Shown: piece by piece, positions 47,361 through 59,640 of the stretch
How positions within the stretch are numbered: position 1 is the stretch's first letter
Layout of the letters: each line of letters opens with the position of its first letter
NCBI GenBank assembly: GCA_963969395.1
Contig: OZ017798.1
Span: forward strand, 13,632,173-13,696,172
Length of the DNA: 64,000 nt
DNA from: Pseudoscleropodium purum
Lineage: Eukaryota > Streptophyta > Bryopsida > Hypnales > Brachytheciaceae
Direction of reading: 5' to 3'
Notes under the pieces: model-generated
Database searches by the model: none
The model's input: only the letters and a program-made list of their open reading frames with translations
Told to the model about the DNA's origin: nothing
Program-made: the position numbers and the translations under genes

Positions 47361-48544
47361 CACTATAAGAAAACAAGGATTTTTTAAATGTCAGAACCAA
47401 TGCCAAAAAACGTGACTTCGTGTCAACTATGATGTCTAAAGAAATGCATTATAACTGACAAGCAAGAAACATGGACCAAAACATGTCCTAATATGTTTTT
47501 TTTTTGGTAAAATGTGGATGAAACAGGTGCACAAGGGCATTCCCAAAACATGACACGTGGAGAGGCGGCCATTGCCACATAAGCCTTTTTTGGTAGGCAG
47601 CCCCATATAGGACACTTTTTTCATCCATGATGTGGACCCCTTATAAATCCAACGTAGTCAACATGTCAACTTGAAAATTTTAATGCTATTTTTTGAAACA
47701 TCCAATTAGATGTTTTCTGAGACATCAATTAGTGCATACCATACCTGTAGGACAAGGCCAGCAAAAAATAATTAGTTAAAATTAATTAAAAAATTAATTT
47801 TTTTATTATAGAATTTACCAAAAATTAAAGAAAACCTACCATCTACCATCAAGAGAATTTTGATGGCAAAATGAAGGAATTCCTTCATTAAAAATTAATG
47901 AAGATGAAGATTACAAAGGTCATATTTGTATCTATTTTTTGTCCATGGTAAGACAAAAGATATGGGATAACTAGAATATAGAAACTTAGCAAGTGTACTT
48001 CTCGACATTGTTTCAAACGTCTACGTGTTCATTTAGATATTTTGATGTTGTTTTAAGCATCTAAATGTTGTTTCTAACATCTGAATCATGTTGTCTAAGA
48101 TATCCCATATGGATTGTTTCACTTCCTACCACCCTACTTGTATAAAGGTCATCTTTTTTCATCTATGGTACTCATCCATTTATTTCTTTTTTTTGCAAAG
48201 CATGCCATATGGATACCCTTCCCCTAAAATTTTCACATATGGTCAACATTTTATCATAGATCATAGTAATTTTATTAACTTATATATAGTCAAAATGGAT
48301 CTATTTGTTGATGTGGCAGAAGCTTGTTTTTTGGATGTTCTCCAAAAACATGAGGCGTTTCTATGGACATAAAAAAAATGTGTCAGAAATGACATTCCTC
48401 ATTCTGCACTTTCCGTGACCATGTCTCTAAAAATATCACTCTCAATTTGCACCACTACGTGTGTTCAGTGAAAAACACAGTGACGTAAAAAAAACATATT
48501 GTGTTAGAACAAAACAAGGCAAAAAATGTAGGATTTTTATAGTG
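47361..48544. mobile_element. Non-autonomous CACTA-like element, copy 1
   Basis: Ends CACTATAAGAAAACAAGG and, reversed, CACTATAAAAATCCTACA. Flanks ATT and ATC are a near-match 3-bp duplication. It is homologous along its length, in inverse orientation, to 62521-63770 (shared AATATCACTCTCAATTTGC-type and TTTATCATAGATCATAGTAA text). A frame reading KKVSYMGLPTKKGLCGNGRL at 47436-47624 is conserved in the other copy, but no transposase domain is visible. Confidence 0.75.
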
Positions 48545-49125
48545 ATCCTCTGATGATGACAATAGAAAGCAAAACAGAAAGCAACTCCCAAGTCAAGCCC
48601 CAAAAATCCGAACAACGCACACAAATCACATACATAAGAAGACTATGTGAAGAATTGAAAAAGAGCCCTTGCGGAGGTGGCTTGCTGGGCCTCACTTAGT
48701 GACAACAGTAGGAACTATGTAGCTTGGGTTAGACCAGCAAGGAGCTCGACCTTCCCCTTTACTTTGCATTATGCCCGGTTCTGACAATTTCAAGTGCTAG
48801 GAGCAGGGAGTGCATTGGAGATGCTCTTAGTAATTCAATAGTTCGTTGGGTCCTCTCTCCATGTCTTGATTCTTCCAATTTACGTGCCAAAGGGCCAAAG
48901 AACCATGGTTTAAAATGACCAATGCAATTGACCATTATGAGAATGACATAGTACAAATGAGATTAAGATTTATTTCATTACAAACATCATGAATGCATTG
49001 TATGTGTTGATGAGAGATTAAAATAAATTGCACAAAAAATAGTCCTCACATGTAGTACTCAAAACAAACATGAGCTTAGTTTAGTTTTCTTGGTCCTTTG
49101 TGTTGCACTGTTGTTAAACCTCAAG
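48545..49125. other. Intergenic, nothing recognised
   Basis: AT-rich with short frames only. Confidence 0.4.
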
Positions 49126-49408
49126 CCATTAGAAAAAATTCACCTACTTGGGAGGGTTGTAAGTTCCCGAGGTTCTCAACTCGTCAAAATTCATGATAGC
49201 TGCTGCTTGATGTGGCAAAATGATTGCCATGTCATTTTTTTTTTAATTTCAAAAAAATAAAAATGATATTTTTTTATTTTAAAAATTTTCATTTTCATTT
49301 TTTTCAAATTTTTTTTCCTTACAACCTAATGTTCTTTAATTGTGGGGAGAACTGTGAGGGGAACAGGCCCTAAAACGGCCCTCCTGCCCTGCCAAAACTC
49401 TTCTAATG
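49126..49408. mobile_element. MITE with CATTAGAAGA ends, copy 3 (diverged)
   Basis: Left end CATTAGAAAAAATTCACC, right end reversed CATTAGAAGAGTTTTGGC. Shares the GATGTGGCAAAATGATTGCC and GGGGAACAGGCCCTAAAACG regions with copies 1 and 2. The left end is eroded. Confidence 0.6.
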
Positions 49409-51458
49409 AATGGCCCATTACCATGATCATCATCCAAAACTTGTCCTTTGACAAGATGAACAAGATTGAAAGTTACTTATAGGACATTTTAAAGTCCTTA
49501 TTGACAAAGGTCACATTATGCCAACATCAACATTTTCTTCAAACTAATGTTTATTTATTAAATCCATCAAGTTTGCACTTCCTCTTTTTAATTTGACTAT
49601 CTTAGCATACTTTCATAGAGCAACATAGAGAAGAGTAAACATTCAATTCTAGCAAAGGTAGAGGGTCTATAAAGCACTCAAGCGCTAAGAACATTCACCT
49701 CCTAAATGTACACTATTTGAACATTTTAGGAGGTGGATGCTTTTAGTGACCATTGCATTTCAACTTCAAAAATTCATAACGAGTTTTTATGAAACTTCAA
49801 AAATTATGAAACGACTTGGGTTAGATGCCAATTCCTTTTGTCTTTCAAGGAAAATTTTGTTGAAAAATATTTCAAGAAGTCTAACCGCCCCAAATTAATT
49901 TTCAGCGCTTAAATTAATTTTCAACTCTTCAAACGTCATTCTTCTTCTACTAACTACTTTCTAAAACCAACTATGACAAATTATTGCCTAAAATGTACTC
50001 CTACTATTCATAAAAGTCTATGGTCAGTTTTAGAAATACCTAGTTTCTATACTTTGAAATTTGTAGTCTATTTATATAGAGTACAAAAAATGCATTCTCA
50101 GAGAATCTAGAATAAAAGAATCCTCTACCAATAAGATCCAATATAATAGTGGGAACCATGTTGAATTGCCTACTTGTGTGATGTTAGGTGCACTACGATT
50201 GAAATTTTTATTGTAAATGTGAGCTCGTAAATTTCTTGCTTACCTTAGAAAGTGTAGCAACACATGTACTAAGTCTTCATATTGATAATAAGTTAGATAG
50301 GCCACCATTGGAGGCCTTAAGAAGTGGCAAGGAGCTCTTGTTTTTTTAATCATCTGTTGACAAATTGCCAACTGTGTTGGGTGACTTGAGAATGGCATTC
50401 CAATATGATATTCAGAAAGTATCAGGATTCAAGATTGAATTGGCAGATTATCTCAAATGGACCATAAAATCAACGTCCTCAAGTTGAACATTGTGCAACA
50501 AGCAACTTCTTTTTCTCAGGTTCCTGTGGAGTGATTCATAATTGTTTATGTTTACTGTTTTGTAGATTTCAGAAATTCTGGCCCAGTAGTACATAAGGTA
50601 GAACAGTCTATTACCATACTGATTTGCAATTTGGCTATCTTGGGGCCAACTTCAAGAGAGGTACATATTTTTCAGAGTTGTGTGCTTGTTTCACAAATCA
50701 AACCTAAGTGGAATTATAATTTTCCAATCAAAATTGTAATTTCTGTGAATTTTTAAAGTAGGCTGCCCTGAAATTACAAAACTGTGCATAGAGTGGGGTC
50801 AAGAATGTCTCATGGACAACCCATTACCATCTAAACATGTATCTATTGGCACTTAAGTTCCCACCAATGAAGGATTGACACATTACCCCTTTGGACATTA
50901 TGCACTGAAATTGTCAGGAAAGTGAATGGATATGGATTTTGCAGTCAACGGAATTGGGGCCAAAGCATAGGCAACAGAATTGGGAAAATGACGGAATTGG
51001 GCTGTTCTACCTTAATGTGAGGACAATGGGATACATTACCAACACGTAAGTTACTCCAAGTCTTGAGGAGCAATCTTTGGCAACATTTGGATCATGATGG
51101 CAGAGACGCTCATAACGGGAAAGATGAGATACGTTCTACCTGTACAGTAAGTTACTGAAGGTCTGAAAGTATTTCCTACTATTACTTATCAACCTGATGT
51201 TCAAAATCCACAAGGGTCCTACTCCAAGTGTGAACATGTATTAACTTTCCTAAAGGTGACGGTGATAGTGATAGTAACGCCTCTGAATATGTAACACTGT
51301 CTGAAGAGACCAATAATGTCTTCCAAAGAAAAATAATAATACTAAGTGACAAAATTGGTTGCTTCAGATGAGCCTCATAGTGGGCAACCCGAAGCTTCTG
51401 ACAGGCTACCCAAAAATAAATAAAAAGTTCTAATGGATGAAGAAATTGTCCCAAGTGT
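49409..51458. other. Intergenic between repeats and the DUF155 gene
   Basis: 51180-51458 probably includes the 3' UTR of the DUF155 gene. A further diverged GAAACGACTTGGGTTA core is at 49770-49870. A 45-codon plus frame at 50350-50488 (LPTVLGDLRMAFQYDIQKVS) looks protein-like but I cannot place it. Confidence 0.4.
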
Positions 51459-54400
51459 TTAGGTCGTCTCGAAGAGAATCTGGTAAACTCCAACACATAT
51501 CTCTCCTGTAATAAGAAGAATAATGATCCACTCAAGCGTATCTGACTTCCTGTTCTGCAGAATCTCCAAAAAGAATCGAACGTTGTGCTGCAAAAAAGAT
51601 CTAAATATTTATGTTCTCCTCAACTACCAAACGATGATGATAACACAGTACAACACACAAAACAAGCAATGAAATGTTTCATATCTACTCTGAATGTGAC
51701 AGTTTGCAATAGATTATAAAATATATCTATTACGTAATGATAGACAGCTGTTTCAGGGTAAGACGTCAGTCAACGGACCTGAATAATATTAAGCTTAAAG
51801 TCCAAGTTCTCAAACCGATCGTCAAGCTCAAAATCGTCTCGCAAGAATTCCCAAATCTGAGCATAATTTGCGTCCTTCCATGCTGCATCGGACCTGTTAA
51901 AATGCAAAGGGAATCATTTTCAACAAGCAAAAACACGTCATGTCAACCTAAGGAAAATTTTCCACGATACTAGAGACAGGGAGACATGGCCGAGAAGATG
52001 CAAACCTCTCCAGGAGGCCCAGGCGGAGAATCACATCTGCAAGAGTGGTATTGGCAGTTGCCACGAGCTGAAACAGGCTTTTCCTAGTCATAGTGAATGT
52101 ACCAGTCTTCTCCATTCCTCGATTCAACTCACTAAATGTATTCACCATCTCATCCACCTGCATCGTTCGTCAGTGGCTTCTTAGTATCAACTACCCAAAA
52201 TGAGAATCTCGAAATCCACGGGCGTTGAAAGCACGGCAGTGAAGCGTATTGTTGAGCGAGAGAAAAAATACGCTAGAGCTAAATCCGCAGGAAAAAATCA
52301 CAGATATGTAACTGACGCTAACACAACACAGTCAGGGGCGCCGCACCTTCTTGGCGTAGTGATCAAGGGCAATACTTTGGCCAAGAATGCTAGATATAAC
52401 TCGGATATTGTCTGTGTCAAGCATCCGCAACATGATTTGATCTTGTCCTCCCTCACTCCACTCAGGTAGGGTTGGCCTCACTAGCACCCCGTAATCTGAG
52501 CGACAAGGAAAAACAAAATTTATCAAAAATATGTCTATAATGAAAGAGGAAATTAAATATATACTGAAATAAGAGTTGTAAGATTAGAGAGGCGTTCCTA
52601 TGTCATTGTGACACAGCCTCCTCTAAATAGGCAACACATGATTAACGCTTGCTAATAATGCGGGGGACCATATGAGAGATGTCAGTCACGGCAAATGAAA
52701 CCAGTACCATCTTTCCTTGTCTCGCGGAATTCGTCTGTGCAGAACTTGCGCACAGCAGACAAAGCTTCTTCTTCCTCATCATCGCCGAAGTTGAAGAACA
52801 CAATTGATCCATACTGGAAGGCGACCATGTATCTTTCCTGTGAGCGACTTATGTCTGCATATCCCTGCCCAGGTTACCAGATTATTAATCACTTGAGGTA
52901 CTAGTTTCACTTGCCGTAACGGATGGAGCTCTTTCGTCCCAGAGGTCTACTTAATAGAATCTAATGCCTATTTATGTAACATTAAGAACTTTGTCAATCT
53001 AAAGGGGGTCTTTTGTGATATTTTACACTACTATGTACGGCATTGAAAGAAGACGAGGTATGAGAGGAGGTACAAGTTAGAGAACTGTACAGGTCTGTTT
53101 GACGTAGGTTTAGCATCAACAGGCCGGTTGGCAAATCGAATAATGAGATTGTTGCGCGAGTTGGTGATCTCCAAGAAGGGCTCCTCTGATAGCCGCTTCA
53201 GATCCACACTGAATCCTCACTCAAGCCATCGAGTTAATAAGTACAGGTGCAACATCCATATACAGAATTAATACAGAAATATTGAACATTACGTGATATG
53301 ATATCATTGACGGGTAAATTGGGCGCGGTGTGGTGTAACCCAGTGGATTAACAGTAATAATAAACTGATGCAGAATTTGGAAAACGAACAAAGCATGGGC
53401 TCGAGGCGGCCGTACGACACCAGGTCCCTCAAAGACAACAAGGCAGAGGATCTAAAACCGTTAGAGACCTGGTCCCATCTCCTACACTGATCCCTGTTAC
53501 CGAAAGTAACTCGTCTATTTATATGTTTGGTTGCATTTCTTAGCTAAAAGGCTTGACTAAATGTATATTACCACTGATCTTTGAATGGAAATGGAGATGT
53601 CTTCAATCACGTCTAGTACTGTACCACTTTAAAATTGCATATGAAATTCATGCATGGTGCCAAAATTTGATCTCAACAAATTTGGCCAATGAACCCAAAG
53701 ATTTCTCCACCTCTCTATACATCTTCCAAAGCACACACTCTTACTAATATTAAAATGCTTAAGGAGACGCTCTGCCTTTTTCCAGCACAAATCCGAATAA
53801 GCAAACTCACCTTCTTGAGATGTAGCAAGCCTTGACAGGAATATAGACATCGTCTTTTTGAAACTGAGGTGGATTAGGGGAAAAGCTGGTCTTTTGACGC
53901 GTCTCATACTCCCGTAAACGTAAATGCTGCTGACCCCATTCCACTCCATCGCCATCCTTTTTCATTTCCGTGTGCCCAATCTCTTTGCGAACTTCTCTAT
54001 CCCTCGCCAAATCTTTGGCTTCATCATGGTCCCACTCTCGAGGTACTCTGACTTGATCAGCCTGCTGTCCTTCACCAGACTGGGTTCTCGATTCTGGGGC
54101 ATCCCAATACTCAGGTTCCCGGCTTACAGCATTTGAAACTCGTGTCCGAACCGAAGGTAGCTTCAAGCCCTGACTAGGGTTGAAGGAGTACAGCTTTGGG
54201 TTAAAAAGGCTGGCATAACGAGAATTTGGCGCTGATAAACCTCCTAATTCTTGATTAGAAATGGAGGAGACCTGCCTAGCATATATAGAACTCCAACCGA
54301 CAGCAAGTTTGTTTTCTTGCTCAATCCAGTTCACTAGACTTGTGCTAGATTTCGATAATTGTTCCACTGGCTTGCTCCAAGAACCAAAAGACGAGTTGGC

Positions 54401-54484
54401 TTCGTAGCTTGCAGGAGGTAATTGCTTGGCCGTAAATGCCCGACCAAGCTTCTGCCAATGTCTCCATTGAGAGCCTGTTCTCAT
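51459..54484 (-). CDS. DUF155/RMD1-family protein, RETARDED ROOT GROWTH-like, probably mitochondrial
   Basis: Seven exons: 53811-54484, 53121-53208 (or 53091-53208), 52708-52864, 52347-52495, 52006-52157, 51779-51893, 51459-51587; all GT-AG and phase-consistent, giving about 487 residues. Exon 1 encodes an Arg/Ser-rich, acid-poor start (MRTGSQWRHWQKLGRAF) suited to mitochondrial import, an extended charged linker, then VYIPVKACYISRRSVDL where DUF155 begins. Hallmarks follow: RYMVAFQYGSIVFFNF, SILGQSIALDHYAKKVDEM, RGMEKTGTFTMTRKSLFQL, TLADVILRLGLLER, NVRFFLEILQNRKSDTLEW and a C-terminal membrane helix IIILLITGEICVGVY. In Arabidopsis RRG of this family is mitochondrial and supports root meristem cell division; yeast relatives are RMD1 and RMD8. 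Exon 2 has two in-phase donors I cannot choose between. No damage seen. Confidence 0.9.
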
Positions 54485-55683
54485 TCTATCCTATTCCTCC
54501 CTGGTGTCACCATCTTCAAATTCCAAAGTCATGGTTTAATTCTTTCTCTGAAACTTTCTCAAGGAAATTCATTGCCCCTGCAGCGAAAGCACGTCGACTA
54601 CATTATATTATTTCTAAACACATGAATCCTCAGAAAAGACAACCTGTCCAAATTAAATTGACAAAGCTAACTTAATAGGCATAGGCATCAGATTCATAAT
54701 GTTAAGTTATAATTGTTAGTGAAACGGAAATTGTGATAACTTAATGTGATAATAGTGTCACTAACATTAACTTCATATTACAAAAAAGTCAACATAGAGT
54801 CAAAATTACATTAACTACTGTCACTAACTTCGTTCAAAAATAAAAACCTCACAATTAAAAACATCTTAGAATTACGTAGAGGTATCAAATTGTGACAAAA
54901 AACTAAAAGCAACACCCTAAAATATTGCACAACAAATAGATATTGATTCTGAGAATGTACACCAACTTAACTTTAGCACACAGTATCCAAATGAGTCATA
55001 ATTCGGTTCCCTTGAGTAAAAAAATTCAAAACATCACAGAGCCGACTCTCAAATTAGGGCATCCAAACGATAGTAAGGAACTTGAAAGCTGCTACTTGTC
55101 CCGACACATAAATCCGCCACATCAAGACCATCTCAGAAGACGGCATCAAAAAACTTGTCTCCGCGAGCTTAGTTGCGAAACCTTAAGTTCGTTACAATAT
55201 AATTAGGAAGCAATCTCAACAACATACTGTAAAAAACTGGACACCCCAAGTGAAAATTAAAGAGTTTTCACAAGAAGAAACCGCAAATCGCACAGATAGT
55301 TACGAAATTTCAAGAAGAAACGAAGCCTTACGGTGTCGCTCGATAATTCTCCGTCAGAAAAAAAAACCGAGCTAGCTCCGGATTCTCGAGCTTTTTAACA
55401 CGAGAAAAAACCGATCGATCTCCGCCGCAGCAGACAGCAGAGTGTGAAAATGATTTTGACCTGCCAAAGTGCTCGATCACTCGTAATTGAAAAGATGGAA
55501 TTGACGGAGAGCAAGCCAGGGTCGGTACAAGTGTGGTGAAAGCACGCACGGGAGCAATGGTTTCGATGACAACAGGAGTGAGCGCCACTCAATCCGTCCG
55601 TCATCTTCATCAGAACCTTCATCCACGTAGTTCATCCATCCAGCGGTGTCGCAGATCTGCGGTGCCAAGCCGAGCACGGGCCA
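54485..55683 (-). promoter_or_regulatory. 5' leader intron and promoter of the DUF155 gene
   Basis: A GC-richer patch at 55330-55680 ends on the minus strand in ACACCGTAAGG, a good donor, and an AATAG acceptor lies 6 bases before the start ATG. This suggests a 5' UTR exon there and an intron of about 0.8 kb. The frames at 55328-55677 are then non-coding leader. Inference only. Confidence 0.4.
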
Positions 55684-56133
55684 GGGGGGATTGACCCTCT
55701 ATTGCCCCACCAGGAGGTAAATGTCAAAATTGTCCCCTATTTTGTGCCACTTAAATTTTGTATTTCATCTTACCCCATAGCTAATTCGGGGTCTTTGATT
55801 GCGATTATGAATTCAGAATTTGCAAATTTCATCATATGTGGCAAATAAAAAATTTCAGGGTTTTCTATAAGGGTAAAACATGAGGCAATAGAGGGGTCAA
55901 TCCTCCCTAGTAAGGATGGACCTCTCTATTGCCCCACCAGAGGGTAAATGTCAAAATTGCCCCCTATTTTCTGCCTCTTAAATTTTGTATTTCATCATGC
56001 CCCACAACTGATTTGGGGTCTTTGAATGTGATTATGAATTCAGAGTTTGCAAATTTTATCATATGTGACAAAAAAAATTCATAGTTTTCTACAGAGATAA
56101 AACACAAAGTAATAGAGGGGTCAATCCTCCCTC
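55684..56133. mobile_element. Two tandem GGAGGATTGACC MITEs, copies 2 and 3
   Basis: 55684-55907 and 55911-56133 are arranged head to tail. Each has CTCTATTGCCCCACCAG near the left and CAATAGAGGGGTCAATCCTC-like text at the right, with GAATTCAGA.TTTGCAAATT inside. Homologous to 37969-38193. Confidence 0.8.
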
Positions 56134-58157
56134 ATCCCGAGCACATTAGAAGGCAACAAGTAATACTGTAAGCTTCAGTGAACACCCCATGACTCTTTTC
56201 TAGCCCTTTTCTTGAACCCTAGAAGATATTGGAACTTATGGAGTATTATTTATCATTGATGATAAAATTTGGAAAATTTGAGATTGTATTTGGAATCAAT
56301 GATCCCAAATTAGGTAGGTGAACATGATAAGTATTCGGTACAAAATTAATTTTGCATCATAGAATAAGAAGCATATTAGTTTTACATTTATGATTTATCT
56401 TTGAAATAATATGACTGTGGCAATGAAAGAGTTGTTTTTCTTTGGCCTTGGAAGATAATCTTTATGGTAACTATCTTACACCTAAAATAGATTGAATAAG
56501 TTTTGTGGCATAACCAATGTGCTATAGAAAATGAATAATATTTTTTGCACATTGCTAATTAAAGAACTATGAATCAAAGTGCAAGTGGTTTCATAATTTT
56601 TGGATGAATTGTGAATTAGTTACAAATTTTTAGAGATTCAAGGTGTAGGAAGCTAAAAATGTCAAGTAGTTGATGTCAAAATGAATTTGATGTATATGAA
56701 GAAATGGTAGTAGAGAGAAGTTAAAACAACACAAAGTGCACCCCAACTTGACTACTTGTAGAATTGCCACCTCCATGGTTCTATTAATAGAATTGCACGC
56801 TATTCAAGATTCATGTAACACTTGTCCTTGTCATGTGCACCATATTGGAAATCCTCCTTGTTTATTTTCCCTTCAAAAAAATAGGCATCGATTTTGAAGA
56901 GAGGTCCATTTTAGGTGTAGTTACCGTATAGGGTGAAGCCATAGAGAGGCTTCCCTAGAGCCATAAAAATAACATTCTCTTACTCCCATATAAGAAGCTC
57001 TTCACATTAAATGGCTATTGTAGGAACATGATATTCTGAACCTTAAATATATAGACTAGCACGTTACATCCCTCGACTAAATTCTTCATCAAGTTATTCA
57101 TTGAAGACACTCCATCTGCATGGATCAATAAGATTTATGCATCCAAATTGGCACCTAAAATGTATAGGTGATACATTCATTTCAAGTAGATTGAGATTCT
57201 AAATATATATACCTTAATATTTTGCATGCATGTTTTAATCCACCACTTATCATTACAAGGAAGATAAATACCTTCTCCTTGAATTTGTGATGAAGTATTG
57301 AATCAAAGTTGTCCAGTGACGCCCAGTAGCAAGTCCAAGTTTGGTAAGACATACTTGCATGCCCCCCTGTTGGTTGCAGATCTCTTTCTATCTTAAACTT
57401 TTATTTGTGAAGCTGAAGGAACTTGTGTGAGAAAATCAAGAATGTTATGGAAGAGTAGATTCAGAAGAGTAGCTTACAACTTGCAGTCACTTTGGGTGTG
57501 CATACTTTACAGCACAATGGATTGTGGAAAGAATTGTATATGCTACATTTAACTACTTCTGAACTATTCATTGAATTCTAGATTGAAGATCATGGGGTTC
57601 CCCTATCGTAAGATCGAGAGTTCCCCCAATGTTTTGCATAGATTTCCTAATGTTTTGCATTATCTCCTAATGATAATTTTTTTTTCTCATGATGACCATT
57701 ATTAATTTTGGACTTTCAAAAATCCAAAAGTAATTTAAATGTGGCATGTATGTCAAGATGGGAACTCTTAAGATTATAACAATCAATCATAAGATGAAGA
57801 AAATAATCCTGAAGTTGGTAAGCAGGTAAGCAATCTGTGTGCATAACTAATACTGAACACTGCTTATGCACGATTACCTACTAACATTACTTGTGCATGA
57901 TCCAGCAAACCCACTCACCAGAATCACAGGGAATCAGGCCTGCCAATAAATCTTTCATGGTTCAAGCTTCTCACGCTTCTTGCACATTCATTTGTAGGAA
58001 ACCCAACCTACCCTTTCTCATACAATCTGAGTGTGTTCCGAAACAGCTAAATAGCTGAACTGAAGTCTCCATCTAACACACCATATTCAGCAAAATTTTG
58101 GTCTTCGTTTGTAGGAGCAAATTAACTGGGGTTGGGAGGATCGAACCTTTTGCAGCA
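56134..58157. other. Intergenic upstream of the secreted-protein gene
   Basis: 56560-56650 holds a reversed GAAACCACTTG core (GCAAGTGGTTTCAT). The promoter and 5' UTR of the next gene should lie in the last few hundred bases; TTTGTAG at 58108-58114 could be a leader-intron acceptor. No other gene recognised. Confidence 0.4.
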
Positions 58158-58502
58158 ATGGCAAGTACTACTCAGCATTTCCTTGTAATTCTCTTTCTGG
58201 TTACGAGCTCCATGTGTCTGCACACAGCTGCAGACACCACGATTCAAAATGCCTCTGGTCAGCCAGTGCAGGTCAATGGTCGCCTTCTCTCGTTGGGGCA
58301 AATTCTCACAATTGAGATTGCGAGTGGGAAGAGTACGGGCTCTGTGGACGTGGCGCATATCAGAAACGTCACGGGAGTCCAAGTCAGAAACGGCAGGGAG
58401 TATTTCGTTATTGACAATCAAAATGCAACCGGATTCCTCTTCGGTCGGCGAGTGAGGACTCTAGATTTGGTGGAAGGCAGCAAAGTGCAGAATTCTTTCT
58501 GA
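58158..58502 (+). CDS. Small secreted protein of unknown function
   Basis: 114 residues from ATG 58158 to TGA 58502. I chose this Met rather than the earlier in-frame codons because a textbook signal peptide follows directly: hydrophobic core FLVILFLVTSSMCLHTA, with likely cleavage near residue 25 (TAA/DTT). The mature part has three N-glycosylation sequons (N31, N70, N89), no Cys, and alternates hydrophobic and polar residues (VQVNGRLLSLGQILTIEIAS; REYFVIDNQNATGFLFGRRV), suggesting a small beta-rich domain. GC and codon choice are well above the surroundings, which supports real coding. No family recognised. Secretion to the apoplast or endomembrane system is inference. Confidence 0.7.
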   Translation: MASTTQHFLVILFLVTSSMCLHTAADTTIQNASGQPVQVNGRLLSLGQILTIEIASGKSTGSVDVAHIRNVTGVQVRNGREYFVIDNQNATGFLFGRRVRTLDLVEGSKVQNSF

Positions 58503-58614
58503 GTGAGGTGATCACTCCTGAACTTCAGCTTTGGGATTGATATGCACTTGTGGATCGATTTCTTGTCCTGTTGTACCGGGACATGATTTCCAGTAATGGT
58601 GTGAGGAAATCAAC

Positions 58615-58955
58615 TTTGAATTTGGTGACTTTGTACTTGACAAAGAATCTTGCATGACTATTTGACATGTTGAAGAATTGTTGCAATGTGTTCTTCAGTT
58701 ACTAGACTTCTTTCTATGAATTGAGCTCCTTCAGTCTAATGTCTGACTTTACACAATGCAAGCTAAAAAGAGAATTTGCTGATATAAACATGATTTTGAA
58801 TTTGGTGACTATTACTAGACAAAGAACATTTGTGGATGTTTATATGGCAAATTGAAAAATTGTTGCAATGTAATCAACTTCAGTTTCTAGACTTCATTCT
58901 ATGAATTGAGCTTCATACAATGAAGTGTCTAACTTTACTCACCGCAGGCTATTGT
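58615..58955 (+). repeat. Tandem duplication with 180-bp period in the 3' flank
   Basis: 58615-58760 and 58795-58955 share TTTGAATTTGGTGACT, GAATTGTTGCAATGT and TCTATGAATTGAGCT. It lies just after the secreted-protein stop and so may be within its 3' UTR. Confidence 0.7.
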
Positions 58956-59079
58956 TCGATTCTCCGCGTGCCTTAAAGGAGCTCTCGAGATGAAACAAAT
59001 CGAAGACGATGGTTACCGAGTGCGGTATCAATCGACCTGCGCAGCAATTACTAGCTCTCTGCCGCCGATACCTGTATCA

Positions 59080-59640
59080 TTCTCTGTTGAAGACTTTCAA
59101 GACTTTCAAGAGCAAAAGTACCCCGCCGCTCAAATGTGCATTTAAATCCCCTCTTGCGTCTCCCACTCGTTCAAAATCCGAAATGCAATCTTCTCATTAG
59201 GAGGACCGGCATGAAAGAGAATAAGACATGTTTCCCCGTTAAGTCCATCTCTCTCGATGAAACAAGTAGGTGCCTTTGTCTTTTCCACGAAGTCCGGGTA
59301 GAAAAGGTTGAACTCGTAGCCTTGCACAATCTTTCACAGAAGAAATCCAATATGGAATTTGGACAAAACAATGTCCTTGTGTGTTCAAAATCCATTCCTA
59401 TTCTATCATCACTGGCTATTCAGACTCCAGAATTCTTCAAAAATTCCACAGATAATCATTTTGGATTTCTCCGGTGATTGGGGGTGGACTGTCAAGATTT
59501 GATTGTGCTTGCTTGGTCCATTCATAACTTGTGTGCACCCTGTTGAAATACTTCGGCTTCCTAGGCATGTATTTGTCATGCCACCAATACACCTAAGACT
59601 CGAGGTTAACCTCAGATCCAGGACGCACCACGCATTGCAC
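59080..59640 (-). pseudogene. Cactin (splicing-associated protein) C-terminal pseudogene
   Basis: Conserved Cactin C-terminal phrases appear in order on the minus strand: EVNLES*VYWWHDKYMPRK, KPKYFNRVHTSYEW, then after about 145 bp without an intact donor, IVQGYEFNLFYPDFVEKTKA, GLNGETCLILFHAGPPNEKI, a frameshift, GFKCTFER, another shift, and *YRYRR. Breaks: an in-frame TAG for the Gln of DSQVYWW, loss of the YNQTHYDHDN-like segment, two frameshifts and a stop before the terminal YRYRR. Functional Cactin acts with the spliceosome in the nucleus; this copy encodes only its C-terminal domain and cannot be made intact. The retained intron-like gap suggests duplication rather than retroposition. 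Confidence 0.85.

Noticed and set aside
50350..50488. 45-codon plus-strand frame that looks protein-like
   Set aside because: Too short, no start codon context, no recognisable family and no convincing flanking exons.
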